A DNA stretch of 64,000 nt, from positions 434,001-498,000 of the forward strand of contig JAGDZV010000004.1 of assembly GCA_049115495.1 (NCBI GenBank). The letters run 5' to 3'. The notes beneath the pieces were generated by a model. That model was not told the origin of the DNA. It saw only the letters and a list, made by a program, of their open reading frames with translations, and ran no database searches. The position numbers were made by a program, and so were the translations under genes. The stretch comes from JACPUW01 sp049115495. Lineage in GTDB: Bacteria; Bacteroidota; Bacteroidia; CAILMK01; JACPUW01. Positions 45,428 through 53,762 of this stretch are shown here, in pieces. The stretch's first letter is position 1; each line of letters starts with the position of its first letter.

Positions 45428-46579
45428 TTAGACCATCTCAGTTTTCCCAACCACAATCTCTACGAGCTTGTCAACGGTATAATCAATTTCTTCCATGGTG
45501 TTGTATCTGCCAATTGAGAAACGTATACTGGTTTTATTTGGATCGGCTTTTATGGCTTGCAGTACATGAGAGCCAATATTGCTTCCGCTTGAGCAAGCTG
45601 AACCACCAGATGCAGAAATGCCAGCAATGTCAAGGTTAAAGAGCATCATGTCGCTGTCTTTATGACTAGGAAATGCAACATTTAGTGGAATGTAGTTTGT
45701 TCTGCCTTCGTAATCGCCGTTGAAGCTCACTCCGTCAATTTCATTTTTCAATCGATTGATAAAGTGGTTTCTCATGGCCATTATGTTGGCTTTAACTTCA
45801 TCTTTTTCAGCCAATGAAATCTCTAAAGATTTTGCCAATCCAACAATTCCTGCAAGGTTTTCGGTGCCGCCTCTCATGTTGCGCTCTTGAGCGCCGCCAT
45901 GAATAAATGGTTTTACCTGAACGCTTTCATCAATATAAATAAATCCAGACCCTTTGGGGCCATTAAATTTATGAGCTGAGGCTGCTAGAAAATGCACACC
46001 ATATTCCTTTGGTTTTACATCCCAATGGCCAATAGTTTGTACGGTGTCGGTATGGAAATAGGCGTTATGATCTTTGCAAATTCCCCCTATTTCAGCCAAA
46101 TCGATCATGTTGCCAATTTCGTTGTTGGCATGCATTAGAGATACTATGGTTTTGCGATCTTTGTTTTCTTCTAGAAGGGCCTTAAGATTGTCGGTGTCTA
46201 TATGACCATTTTCTGTTAAGCCTACAAGGCTAACTTTTACTTCATTATGACAATCGCCAATATGCTCAGCTGTGTGTAATACAGCGTGGTGCTCAAGGGG
46301 AGATGTAATTATGTGATTACAATCAAGGTCGTTAATTGCACAGGTTAAAGCCATATTATCAGCTTCAGTACCGCCTGATGTAAAGAATATTTCGCCTGGA
46401 GCAACACCAAGTGCCTTTGAGACCTTCTTTCTTGATTTCTCAATCAGCGTTCTTGATTTTCTACCATGAGAATGAATTGAGCTTGGGTTTCCGTAATTCT
46501 CCTTAAGAACCCTGGCCATTAGTTCAATTACCCTGTCGTCAATTGGGGTAGTAGCTGCGTTGTCCAAGTAAACCTTCAT
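45428..46579 (-). CDS. Cysteine desulfurase (IscS/NifS type)
   Basis: The 383-residue PLP enzyme removes sulfur from cysteine for Fe-S clusters and tRNA thiolation. It has the N-terminal VYLDNAATTPID, FTSGGTEADNMAL, the PLP lysine in LAASAHKFNGPKGSGF, and the active-site loop cysteine in SGGSACSSGSNIGSH. Loop type and length point to the NifS/IscS group rather than SufS. It follows glmM by five bases, so both are on one transcript. Confidence 0.93.
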   Translation of the reverse strand: MKVYLDNAATTPIDDRVIELMARVLKENYGNPSSIHSHGRKSRTLIEKSRKKVSKALGVAPGEIFFTSGGTEADNMALTCAINDLDCNHIITSPLEHHAVLHTAEHIGDCHNEVKVSLVGLTENGHIDTDNLKALLEENKDRKTIVSLMHANNEIGNMIDLAEIGGICKDHNAYFHTDTVQTIGHWDVKPKEYGVHFLAASAHKFNGPKGSGFIYIDESVQVKPFIHGGAQERNMRGGTENLAGIVGLAKSLEISLAEKDEVKANIMAMRNHFINRLKNEIDGVSFNGDYEGRTNYIPLNVAFPSHKDSDMMLFNLDIAGISASGGSACSSGSNIGSHVLQAIKADPNKTSIRFSIGRYNTMEEIDYTVDKLVEIVVGKTEMV

Positions 46580-46584
46580 AATTC

Positions 46585-47970
46585 TTATCCTTTAATAATT
46601 GCCTTTATATCTTCTATGAGTTTTGTTGCTAAATTTTCTGCGGTAGTTTTTGAGCTACTTTCCGAATATATTCTAATAATCGGCTCCGTATTCGACTTTC
46701 TCAAATGTACCCATTCGCCGTCAAAAATGATTTTTACACCATCAATGTCATTAATTTCTTGCTTGCTGTATTTCTGCTTTACCTGATCTAAAATACCATC
46801 TACATCCATGCCTTTTTCAAGGGCAATTTTATTTTTAGAAATATGATAATTTGGGTATGTAGATCGAATTTGGCCAGCGCTTTTACCAGCCTTTGCCATG
46901 TAGCTCAATATTAAAGCCACACCAATAAGTGCATCTCTGCCGTAATGAAAATCAGGTACAATTACGCCGCCATTGCCTTCTCCACCAATTACAGCATTGG
47001 TATCTTTCATTTTAGTAACAACATTTACCTCGCCCACGGCAGCGGCTTGGTATGTACCACCGTGCTTTTCGGTAACATCTTTTAATGCTTGAGTAGATGA
47101 TAAATTGGAAACCGTATTACCTTTTCTGTTTTGAAGTATGTAATCACTTACCGCAACCAAGGTGTATTCTTCACCAAAGAAAACACCATCTTCCCTAACT
47201 AAAACCAATCGGTCAACATCAGGGTCTACACTAATGCCAAGATCGGCATCTTCTTTTTTAACCGTGTTGGCTAAGTCGCTTAAATTTTCTGCCAATGGTT
47301 CTGGGTTGTGAGGAAAAACACCATTTGGCTCCGTATAAAGCTCCACAACATCATCAACGCCCAAGGCTTTTAACAATTTAGGCAAGGCAATTCCACCAGT
47401 TGAATTCACTGCATCAATAGCTACTTTATATCCTTTGGAAGCAATGGCGTCTTTATCTACAAGGTCGTAATCCAAAACGCCTTCAATATGCTTGTCTATC
47501 CAGGTATTGTCTTGGGTGTAGCTCCCAAGGTCATCTACATCGGCATAAGAAAAATCACCTGAGTCAATTAAGGCAAGTAGTTCGTTTCCTTCATCTGCTG
47601 AAATGAACTCACCTTTTTCATTAAGGAGTTTAAGTGCATTCCATTGTTTTGGGTTATGGCTTGCAGTAAGAATTATGCCTCCACCTGCTTCAAGTCGTGG
47701 AACAGCATATTCTACAGTAGGCGTTGTACTTAATCCCAAATCAACAACATCAATGCCCATGCCCATCAATGTTCCCACAACAAGATGGTTTACCATTTCG
47801 CCTGATATTCTGGCATCTCGGCCAATGGCTACTTTTTGAGGCTTACCACTTTTGTTTAATACAGTAGCATAAGCCGATACAAAATTTACGATGTCTTGAG
47901 GCGTAAGGCCTTTGCCTTGTTGTCCGCCAATAGTTCCTCTTACCCCTGATATTGATGCTATTAAAGTCAC
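46585..47970 (-). CDS. glmM: Phosphoglucosamine mutase
   Basis: The 461-residue cytoplasmic enzyme interconverts glucosamine-6-phosphate and glucosamine-1-phosphate for peptidoglycan precursors. The four alpha-D-phosphohexomutase domains are marked by the phosphoserine loop TASHNPKQWNALKLL, the metal loop DPDVDRLVLV, GEGNGGVI and the C-terminal RKSNTEPIIRIY. The start is placed at GTG 47970, giving VTLIASISGVRGTIGG, the usual N-terminus. A TTG ten codons earlier lies inside a -7 box and is rejected. The general hexomutase family also includes phosphomannomutases, which is the alternative. Confidence 0.88.
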   Translation of the reverse strand: MTLIASISGVRGTIGGQQGKGLTPQDIVNFVSAYATVLNKSGKPQKVAIGRDARISGEMVNHLVVGTLMGMGIDVVDLGLSTTPTVEYAVPRLEAGGGIILTASHNPKQWNALKLLNEKGEFISADEGNELLALIDSGDFSYADVDDLGSYTQDNTWIDKHIEGVLDYDLVDKDAIASKGYKVAIDAVNSTGGIALPKLLKALGVDDVVELYTEPNGVFPHNPEPLAENLSDLANTVKKEDADLGISVDPDVDRLVLVREDGVFFGEEYTLVAVSDYILQNRKGNTVSNLSSTQALKDVTEKHGGTYQAAAVGEVNVVTKMKDTNAVIGGEGNGGVIVPDFHYGRDALIGVALILSYMAKAGKSAGQIRSTYPNYHISKNKIALEKGMDVDGILDQVKQKYSKQEINDIDGVKIIFDGEWVHLRKSNTEPIIRIYSESSSKTTAENLATKLIEDIKAIIKG

Positions 47971-47997
47971 TTGAGTCTTTAAATTACTTTGAAGCTG

Positions 47998-48005
47998 CAA
48001 AGATA
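47998..48005 (-). promoter_or_regulatory. -7 box (TATCTTTG) before glmM
   Basis: The minus strand reads TATCTTTG followed by C, a full match to TAnnTTTGC. It ends 27 bases before the GTG start at 47970. Its last bases make up the TTG of the longer, rejected reading frame start. Confidence 0.5.
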
Positions 48006-48093
48006 AAATGCCTTTTGTTCAATAAAGCCGAATTGATGCCTTTTGGTAATTAATGATTTTGATATATTAAGAACCATTTATGTGTAGCTATTT

Positions 48094-48831
48094 TTGGCAA
48101 TCAATAAAACAGGCAATTTGGATTGGTTTGGTTCTGAATATTATCTGAAATTATACAGAAATAGAAATTTAGCTGAAGCGCAGCACTTTATTGATAATTT
48201 GCTGGATTATCTAAAACCCAGTAGCAATTGTTGTGTAGTTGATGTTTGTTGTGGCAGAGGGCGTCATTCACTTTATTTATCAAAAAAAGGGTTTAGTGTA
48301 ACGGGAATTGACTTGGCTGAAGAAAGTATTGCTTTTGCCAAACAGTTTGAATCTGAAAACTTAAAGTTTAGCGTACAGAATATTCTTGATGATTTTGGAT
48401 TAGAAAAGTACAATTTAGCCCTAAACTTATTTACCAGCTTCGGCTATTTTGACAAGGATGAGCATAGTCTAATGGCATTTTCAAATATTGCAAAAAGTTT
48501 AAAGCCAAGTGCTTGTTTTGTAATAGACTATTTAAACGAGCATAAAGTAGCTAACAACCTTGTTGCCAATGATCAAGTTGAAATTGATGGAATAAAATTT
48601 AAAATCAAAAGGTGGGCTGACGATAAATTCATTAGAAAAAACATTGATGTTGTAGATGGCGATAAATCGTTTGAGTTTACCGAGCAGGTGAGAAGATTTG
48701 GTATCAAAGACTTTGAGCAAATGCTCGGAAAAGGTGGGCTTAATATAAAGTCAGTTTTTGGAGATTACGATTTGAATGCCTTTAGTGAAGAGAATTCAGA
48801 TAGACTAATAATACACGCGGTAAAAAAATAA
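48094..48831 (+). CDS. Class I SAM-dependent methyltransferase
   Basis: The 245-residue protein has the methyltransferase fold: VVDVCCGRGRHSLYLSKKGF (motif I), VTGIDLAEESIAFAKQF and the later F-T-S-F-G-Y segment. The N-terminal phrase DWFGSEYYLKLYRNRNLAEA is that of a bacteroidotal group with unknown substrate. The first in-frame codon is TTG 48094, which overlaps a -7 box (TATTTTTG 48089-48096), so the real start may be the TTG at 48118 just before D-W-F-G. It is contiguous with the PAP2 gene (no gap). Confidence 0.85.
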   Translation: MAINKTGNLDWFGSEYYLKLYRNRNLAEAQHFIDNLLDYLKPSSNCCVVDVCCGRGRHSLYLSKKGFSVTGIDLAEESIAFAKQFESENLKFSVQNILDDFGLEKYNLALNLFTSFGYFDKDEHSLMAFSNIAKSLKPSACFVIDYLNEHKVANNLVANDQVEIDGIKFKIKRWADDKFIRKNIDVVDGDKSFEFTEQVRRFGIKDFEQMLGKGGLNIKSVFGDYDLNAFSEENSDRLIIHAVKK

Positions 48832-49407
48832 ATGGCATTTAGTGAGCTCATACCCTTTTACCCCGAATGGAATTTTGAGTGGTTCATTCTTATAAATAGC
48901 GATTGGACAAACCCTGTTTTTGAAGCTATTTTACCCTGGCTTAGACATAAATTTTTTTGGGTACCCCTTTACATTTTCTTAACCTGGTTTTTTGTAAGAA
49001 ATCATAAAATGAAAGGCTTTTGGGTGTTGGCTGCCTGCGGTATTTCTTTCGCTATTTCAAATACGCTGAGTGCAGAAATTATGAAGCCAATTTTCGCTAT
49101 TGATAGGCCTTGCAATGATCCCAATTTTCTAGATCAAGTAATTCTCAGAGTTAATTGTGGTGGGGGCAAAAGCTTTCCGTCTGCCCATGCTACCAATCAT
49201 TTTGCTTTAAGCTTAAGCCTTATCACTATGATGTGGGCCAAATACAAAAAGGCAATAATTCCCCTGCTTTTATGGGCAGCTATAGTTTCCTATGCCCAGG
49301 TTTATGTGGGAGTTCATTATCCGGTTGATGTTTTAGTTGGCGGTGCAATAGGCAGTGCAATTGGGTTAGGTGTTGGTTTAGTTTATAATCGGTTGGTAGG
49401 GCTTTAA
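48832..49407 (+). CDS. PAP2-family lipid phosphatase
   Basis: The 191-residue inner-membrane protein has five or six hydrophobic helices and the three PAP2 motifs: KPIFAIDRP (the K-x6-RP motif), PSAHATNHF and VGVHYPVDVLVG. In the third motif the usual Arg is Gln (AQVYVGVHYP), a variant I recall from this phylum. It may dephosphorylate a lipid pyrophosphate such as undecaprenyl pyrophosphate. It starts directly after the methyltransferase stop, so it shares its transcript. Confidence 0.9.
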   Translation: MAFSELIPFYPEWNFEWFILINSDWTNPVFEAILPWLRHKFFWVPLYIFLTWFFVRNHKMKGFWVLAACGISFAISNTLSAEIMKPIFAIDRPCNDPNFLDQVILRVNCGGGKSFPSAHATNHFALSLSLITMMWAKYKKAIIPLLLWAAIVSYAQVYVGVHYPVDVLVGGAIGSAIGLGVGLVYNRLVGL

Positions 49408-49790
49408 CCTGTAAAAACATTCTGCTGTTTCGATTCTCCTGCGCCGCTTTCCGATGGATTGAAGTCCATCGTTTCCAATTTTTACTCTTCTAGTGAATGA
49501 ATTCATTAGTTTCTAATTCCTTAAGGGTGATTAAAAAAGCCTTGGGTGTAAATTTAAACGGCTCAAAGTTCTTTTTACGCTCTCAAGAATTCCTAGAGTA
49601 ATTTCGACTTGGAGAAATCTCGTAGTAGAATCACGCTTGTGATTTAAGATCTCTCGCTCGCTTGAGATAACAAATTGATAAAGTTTCAAAGCCTAGAATG
49701 AAAACCAATCATCTTTAAACTTTCAGGCCCTTAAACTTTAAACTTAACCGCTCTCTTTGGTATTTTCGAAGCCCAAAAACTCAACTATCG
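49408..49790 (+). other. Gene-free region with hairpins, possible dispersed repeat
   Basis: These 383 bases hold no convincing gene. Two short perfect hairpins occur: CGATGGA/TCCATCG at 49452-49471 and AATCAC-GCTT-GTGATT at 49629-49644. A TCTCGCTCGCTTGAGATAAC segment (49650-49670) follows the second. A -7-like box with one mismatch (TATTTTCG, 49761-49768) lies before the crotonase gene. Confidence 0.45.
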
Positions 49791-50570
49791 ATGGAAAATC
49801 AATTCATACTTACCGAAATATTAGCAGAAGATAAAATTGCCATTTTAAGACTTAACCGCCCAAAAGAGCTTAACGCACTTAACCTAGAATTAATGGGGCA
49901 GTTGCGCGATGCTCTTGTGGCTTGCGATGCTAATGAAGATGTAAGATGTATCATTATTACGGGTAGTGAGCGCGTTTTTGCCGCCGGGGCTGATATAAAG
50001 CAAATGGCAGGTAAGGGGGCCATTGATATGTTAAAAATTGATCAATTTACTACCTGGGATACCATTAGAAGAGTAAAGAAACCAATTATTGCTGCGGTAT
50101 CGGGTTATGCTTTGGGAGGTGCTTGTGAGCTTACCATGTTATGCGATATGATAGTGGCATCAGAAACTGCACAATTTGGTCAACCTGAAATTAAGATTGG
50201 CGTAATGCCAGGTGCAGGAGGCACACAAAGATTGCTACGCGCAGTTGGTAAAGCCAGAGCCATGGAAATGGCCATGACAGGTAGTTTCATTTCTGCCCAA
50301 GAAGCCTACGATTATGGCTTAATCAATAAGATTGTTCCCGTTGAATTGTATTTAGATGAGGCCAAGAAAATGGCTAAAACCATTGCATCAATGAGTCCAT
50401 TGGCCATTGAAGCAATAAAGGAGAGCATAAACCAAGGCGCAGAAAGCTTCTTGCAAGAAGGGTTACGTTTTGAACGCAAGAATTTCTACATGCTATTTGC
50501 CACTGAAGATCAAAAAGAAGGCATGAACGCCTTTATTGAAAAACGCAAGCCTGAGTTTAAAGGGAAGTAG
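49791..50570 (+). CDS. Enoyl-CoA hydratase/isomerase family protein (crotonase)
   Basis: The 259-residue cytoplasmic enzyme has the crotonase fold: AAGADIKQMAG forms the oxyanion hole and CoA pocket, and GYALGGACELTMLCDM carries the first catalytic Glu position. The second is in FGQPEIKIGVMPGAGGTQRL. Both glutamates of hydratases are present, so it likely hydrates trans-2-enoyl-CoA in beta-oxidation, although other crotonases share these. It is monocistronic. Confidence 0.92.
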   Translation: MENQFILTEILAEDKIAILRLNRPKELNALNLELMGQLRDALVACDANEDVRCIIITGSERVFAAGADIKQMAGKGAIDMLKIDQFTTWDTIRRVKKPIIAAVSGYALGGACELTMLCDMIVASETAQFGQPEIKIGVMPGAGGTQRLLRAVGKARAMEMAMTGSFISAQEAYDYGLINKIVPVELYLDEAKKMAKTIASMSPLAIEAIKESINQGAESFLQEGLRFERKNFYMLFATEDQKEGMNAFIEKRKPEFKGK

Positions 50571-50637
50571 GTCTTAGACTTCTTCAGTTCATTAAACTTT
50601 CTTAACATCATATTTAGATAAATATGGCGTTGCTTTT

Positions 50638-50667
50638 TTGGCTAGGATATTAAAAGCAATAATTTCG
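50638..50667 (+). promoter_or_regulatory. Promoter of the Fur-family/peroxiredoxin operon
   Basis: TTG at 50638-50640 and TAATTTCG at 50660-50667 are 19 bases apart, the expected bacteroidotal spacing. The -7 box has one mismatch to TAnnTTTG. The Fur-family start follows 28 bases after the box. Confidence 0.55.
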
Positions 50668-50695
50668 CAGCCGATAAAAATTATTATTTAAGAAA

Positions 50696-51142
50696 TTGTT
50701 TTCAGTAGCTGACATACAGCAAAGACTAAAAGATGGAGGATTAAAAGCTACGCAGCAAAGAATCGTCATTTTAAGAACTTTGGTAAATAGCGGAATTCAC
50801 CCAACCATTGATTGGCTTTTTGAAAACATAAAAGATGATAATCCCGCCATTTCTTTAGCTACGGTTTATAAGACTATGGAAACATTAGTGGATGCGGAAA
50901 TTGTGAAAAAGGTGAAGAGCGAAGATGGTAAAACGCGCTTTGAAGGCAATTTAGATAATCATAACCATATTTACTGTGAGCAAACTGGCCGCATATTCGA
51001 TTTTCAAGATCCTGAGCTTCAGCAATTAATTCAGAACTATTTGGCTAATAAGCAGTTTACCAATTTTAAAGTTGAAGATGTTCAACTTCAAGTAAACGGA
51101 TCAGTATTAGATCCAAACAAACCAGTTAATTACAAAAATTAA
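50696..51142 (+). CDS. Fur-family transcriptional regulator, probably PerR-like
   Basis: The 148-residue DNA-binding protein has the Fur winged helix (LKATQQRIVILRTLVNSG; AISLATVYKTMETLVDAEI) and the metal site with HNHIYCEQTGRIFDF. The C-terminal C-x-x-C zinc pairs seen in many Fur proteins are absent. It starts at TTG 50696. Its neighbour, 11 bases downstream, is a peroxiredoxin gene, so peroxide sensing (PerR-like) is likely; this is inference from context. Confidence 0.85.
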   Translation: MFSVADIQQRLKDGGLKATQQRIVILRTLVNSGIHPTIDWLFENIKDDNPAISLATVYKTMETLVDAEIVKKVKSEDGKTRFEGNLDNHNHIYCEQTGRIFDFQDPELQQLIQNYLANKQFTNFKVEDVQLQVNGSVLDPNKPVNYKN

Positions 51143-51153
51143 AATAAATCAAA

Positions 51154-51783
51154 ATGTCATTAGTAGGAAAAAAAGCACCATCATTTAAAGCTTCAGCGGT
51201 TATTAACGGCGAAGAGATTGTTGAAGACTTCTCACTAGACCAATACCTAGGCAAAAAATATGTGGTTTTCTTCTTTTACCCAAAAGATTTCACATTCGTT
51301 TGCCCTACTGAGCTACACGCTTTTCAAGCTAAATTAGCTGAATTCGAAAAAAGAGATACTGTTGTAGTGGCATGTTCAACTGACACTGAGCAAAGTCACT
51401 GGGGATGGCTACAAGTAGCTAAAAAAGCAGGTGGAATTGAAGGTGTTACTTACCCATTAGTAGCAGATACTACCAAAACAGTTGCTACCAACTTTGGTGT
51501 GTTGTTTGGCGATTATTCTGGCGATGAAGAAGGTAACTTGGTTGCTGATGGTCCTATGATCGCTTTCCGTGGTACATTCTTAATTGACAAAGAAGGCATT
51601 GTACAACACGAAACTATCAACCACTTATCATTAGGTAGAAACGTTGATGAAACGCTAAGAATGGTAGATGCTCTTAGGTTTACTGAAGAAAAAGGAGAAG
51701 TATGCCCTGCAAACTGGGAAGAAGGTAAAGAAGCCATGAAAGGTACTCACGAGAGTGTGGCTGAATACTTGGCGAATAACTAG
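51154..51783 (+). CDS. 2-Cys peroxiredoxin (AhpC/Prx family)
   Basis: The 209-residue cytoplasmic enzyme reduces hydrogen peroxide and alkyl peroxides. The peroxidatic cysteine is Cys50 in FVCPTELHAF and the resolving cysteine is Cys184 in GEVCPANW. Phrases PKDFTFVCP and RGTFLIDKEG are typical of the typical 2-Cys class. It follows the Fur-type regulator gene by 11 bases. A hairpin terminator follows the stop. Confidence 0.95.
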   Translation: MSLVGKKAPSFKASAVINGEEIVEDFSLDQYLGKKYVVFFFYPKDFTFVCPTELHAFQAKLAEFEKRDTVVVACSTDTEQSHWGWLQVAKKAGGIEGVTYPLVADTTKTVATNFGVLFGDYSGDEEGNLVADGPMIAFRGTFLIDKEGIVQHETINHLSLGRNVDETLRMVDALRFTEEKGEVCPANWEEGKEAMKGTHESVAEYLANN

Positions 51784-51802
51784 TCTAAAGTATTATATAA
51801 AC

Positions 51803-51837
51803 AAAAAGGCGCATTGAGTAATCGATGCGCTTTTTTT
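51803..51837 (+). terminator. Terminator after peroxiredoxin gene
   Basis: GCGCAT (51809-51814) pairs with ATGCGC (51825-51830), flanked by A5 before and T7 after, 20 bases after the stop codon. Confidence 0.8.
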
Positions 51838-51882
51838 GTGTTTTCTTATTCAAGTATGTCCTGAAAACGATACCTAAAAAAC

Positions 51883-51911
51883 AAACCCGATCGGCAAAGC
51901 AAATCGGGTTT
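51883..51911 (+). terminator. Second hairpin with T-rich tail
   Basis: AAACCCGAT (51883-51891) pairs with ATCGGGTTT (51903-51911) around an 11-base loop, followed by TGTGTTGTG. It may be a backup terminator of the peroxiredoxin unit. Confidence 0.6.
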
Positions 51912-51956
51912 TGTGTTGTGGGAAAAATTCAAGGTTTCATTGAATTTTTAAAAAGG

Positions 51957-51971
51957 CGCCACTAGGTGGCG
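51957..51971. repeat. Hairpin without T tract
   Basis: CGCCAC-TAG-GTGGCG is a perfect six-base stem with no terminator tail. Its role is unknown; it may be a chance or repeat-derived inverted repeat. Confidence 0.4.
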
Positions 51972-52074
51972 ATTGGGTAATTTGGTAAAAGGTTTGTAAA
52001 CAGGTTAATTGGTTTTTCTTATTTAAAGATGAAATTCACAATTAAGTGGTTGCAAGCTATCTTAGAAAAAATAA

Positions 52075-52110
52075 AAAAAGGGTCAATGCTTGCTTGCATT
52101 GACCCTTTTT
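52075..52110 (-). terminator. mdh: Terminator of mdh (minus strand)
   Basis: A 15-base stem AAAAAGGGTCAATGC pairs with GCATTGACCCTTTTT around a six-base loop. It lies 21 bases beyond the minus-strand mdh stop and is symmetrical, so it can also stop transcription from the other side. Confidence 0.88.
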
Positions 52111-52130
52111 ATTTAGAATGAAAGCTTTTT

Positions 52131-53060
52131 TTAAAGCTCTAATGCGTTGTTCATATTTCTAACAGCATCTGCACTTTTAGCAAATTTTGCCTTTTCGTCG
52201 TCGTTCAAGTCATACTCAACAACGCGCTCCCAACCATTTTTACCTAAAACAACTGGCACACCAATACAAATATCTTCTTGTCCGTATTCACCTTCTAGGT
52301 AAACTGAACAAGGCATAATTTTCTTTTGGTCTCGGATTATAGCTTCAGCAACAGCTGCACCAGCTGCACCTGGAGCATACCAAGCAGAAGTTCCTAATAG
52401 TTTGGTTAGTGTAGCGCCGCCAACCATAGTGTCAGCACTTACTTGCGCAAGTCTCTCGGCACTAAGGTGAGATGATACTGGAGTACTTCCGTAAGTAGCA
52501 TGTCTAGTTAATGGAATCATAGTGGTATCGCCGTGGCCACCAATTACTACACCTTGTAGGTCGTTAGGGTTGCAATCCATGGCTTCAGACAATCTGTATC
52601 TAAATCTAGCACTATCAAGAGCACCGCCCATACCAATGATTCTGTTTTTAGGTAGACCGCTTGTTTTTGCGCTCAAATAGGTCATAGTATCCATTGGGTT
52701 ACTAATTACTACAATAATAGTTTCTGGTGAATGTTCAAGTACACTTGCGGTAACTGATTTTACAATTCCCGCATTTACACCAATTAGCTCTTCACGAGTC
52801 ATACCTGGTTTACGTGGCATACCTGAAGTAATTATAACAACATCACTACCTGCAGTTTTTGTATAGTCATTTGTTGAACCTACAATATGCGAGTTAAAGC
52901 CGTTTAGGGTGGCACACTGGTTTAGGTCCATGGCTTTACCTTCAGCGTATCCTTCTTTAATATCAAGCAATACGATTGTATTGGCCAATTCTTTCATGGC
53001 GCAATACTCAGCAACACTGGCACCTACGTTACCAGCACCTATTACACTAATTTTAGTCAT
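52131..53060 (-). CDS. mdh: Malate dehydrogenase
   Basis: The 309-residue cytoplasmic enzyme oxidises malate to oxaloacetate in the TCA cycle. It has the Rossmann loop VIGAGNVGASVAEYC, Asp33 binding the NAD ribose, the substrate arginines Arg83 and Arg89 in MPRKPGMTREEL (the MDH-type pattern, not lactate dehydrogenase Gln), and catalytic His176 in IGGHGDTTMIP. It is of the LDH-like MDH group. It lies 27 bases downstream of scoB on the same strand, so it may be co-transcribed with the CoA-transferase genes. Confidence 0.95.
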   Translation of the reverse strand: MTKISVIGAGNVGASVAEYCAMKELANTIVLLDIKEGYAEGKAMDLNQCATLNGFNSHIVGSTNDYTKTAGSDVVIITSGMPRKPGMTREELIGVNAGIVKSVTASVLEHSPETIIVVISNPMDTMTYLSAKTSGLPKNRIIGMGGALDSARFRYRLSEAMDCNPNDLQGVVIGGHGDTTMIPLTRHATYGSTPVSSHLSAERLAQVSADTMVGGATLTKLLGTSAWYAPGAAGAAVAEAIIRDQKKIMPCSVYLEGEYGQEDICIGVPVVLGKNGWERVVEYDLNDDEKAKFAKSADAVRNMNNALEL

Positions 53061-53087
53061 TTAAGTGGATTTTAATTTTTATAGAAA

Positions 53088-53744
53088 TTATTGAATTTGC
53101 ATTTCGGGTACATCACCGTTTACTATCAGTTTTCCGGCGGTGGCATTTTGTATTTCTTCAACAGTTACGCCTGGGGCCCTTTCAAGTAAATGAAAAGCTC
53201 CGTTTTTGATTTCAAGCGTAGCAAGGTTGGTTACTATCTTTTTAACACACTGAACACCTGTAATAGGCAGAGAGCATGATTCAAGTAGTTTAGATTCTCC
53301 TTTTTTATTGGTATGCATCATGGCCACTATGATATTCTCGGCACTTGCCACGAGGTCCATAGCACCACCCATGCCCTTAACCATTTTGCCTGGAATTTTC
53401 CAGTTGGCGATATCGCCATTTTGCGAAACTTCCATGGCACCTAATACGGTAAGCTGCACATGCTGGCCACGAATCATCGCAAAACTAGTTGCGCTATCAA
53501 AAATGGCCGAGCCTGCCAATGTGGTTACAGTTTGTTTTCCTGCGTTTATTAAATCAGCATCTTCTTCGCCTTCAAAAGGAAAAGGACCCATGCCCAACAA
53601 GCCATTTTCTGATTGCAGCTCTACCGATATTCCTTCAGGAATATAATTGGCAACCAATGTGGGAATACCAATTCCAAGGTTTACGTACCATCCGTCTTCT
53701 AATTCTTGTGCGATTCTTTTCGCTATTCCATATTTATCAAGCAT
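53088..53744 (-). CDS. scoB: CoA-transferase beta subunit (succinyl-CoA:3-ketoacid type)
   Basis: The 218-residue cytoplasmic subunit transfers CoA from succinyl-CoA to acetoacetate or a similar acid with the alpha subunit. Catalytic Glu46 lies in QSENGLLGMGP; other marks are VNLGIGIPTLVANYIPEG, QTVTTLAGSAIF, and GAMEVSQNGDIANWKIPGK. The alpha subunit gene lies upstream, but a four-helix-bundle gene lies between them, which is unusual. Gene symbol by family. Confidence 0.92.
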   Translation of the reverse strand: MLDKYGIAKRIAQELEDGWYVNLGIGIPTLVANYIPEGISVELQSENGLLGMGPFPFEGEEDADLINAGKQTVTTLAGSAIFDSATSFAMIRGQHVQLTVLGAMEVSQNGDIANWKIPGKMVKGMGGAMDLVASAENIIVAMMHTNKKGESKLLESCSLPITGVQCVKKIVTNLATLEIKNGAFHLLERAPGVTVEEIQNATAGKLIVNGDVPEMQIQ

Positions 53745-53762
53745 AGTTTTATTCGTTTATGA

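Larger units (their letters stand above)
51784..52130 (+). other. Intergenic region with several hairpins
   Basis: This 347-base gap between convergent genes has no gene but four inverted repeats, three of them with T tracts and listed separately, plus the T-less hairpin at 51957-51971. Confidence 0.5.

Noticed and set aside
53308..53646. 112-residue plus-strand frame
   Set aside because: Antisense to scoB, which has clear catalytic motifs.
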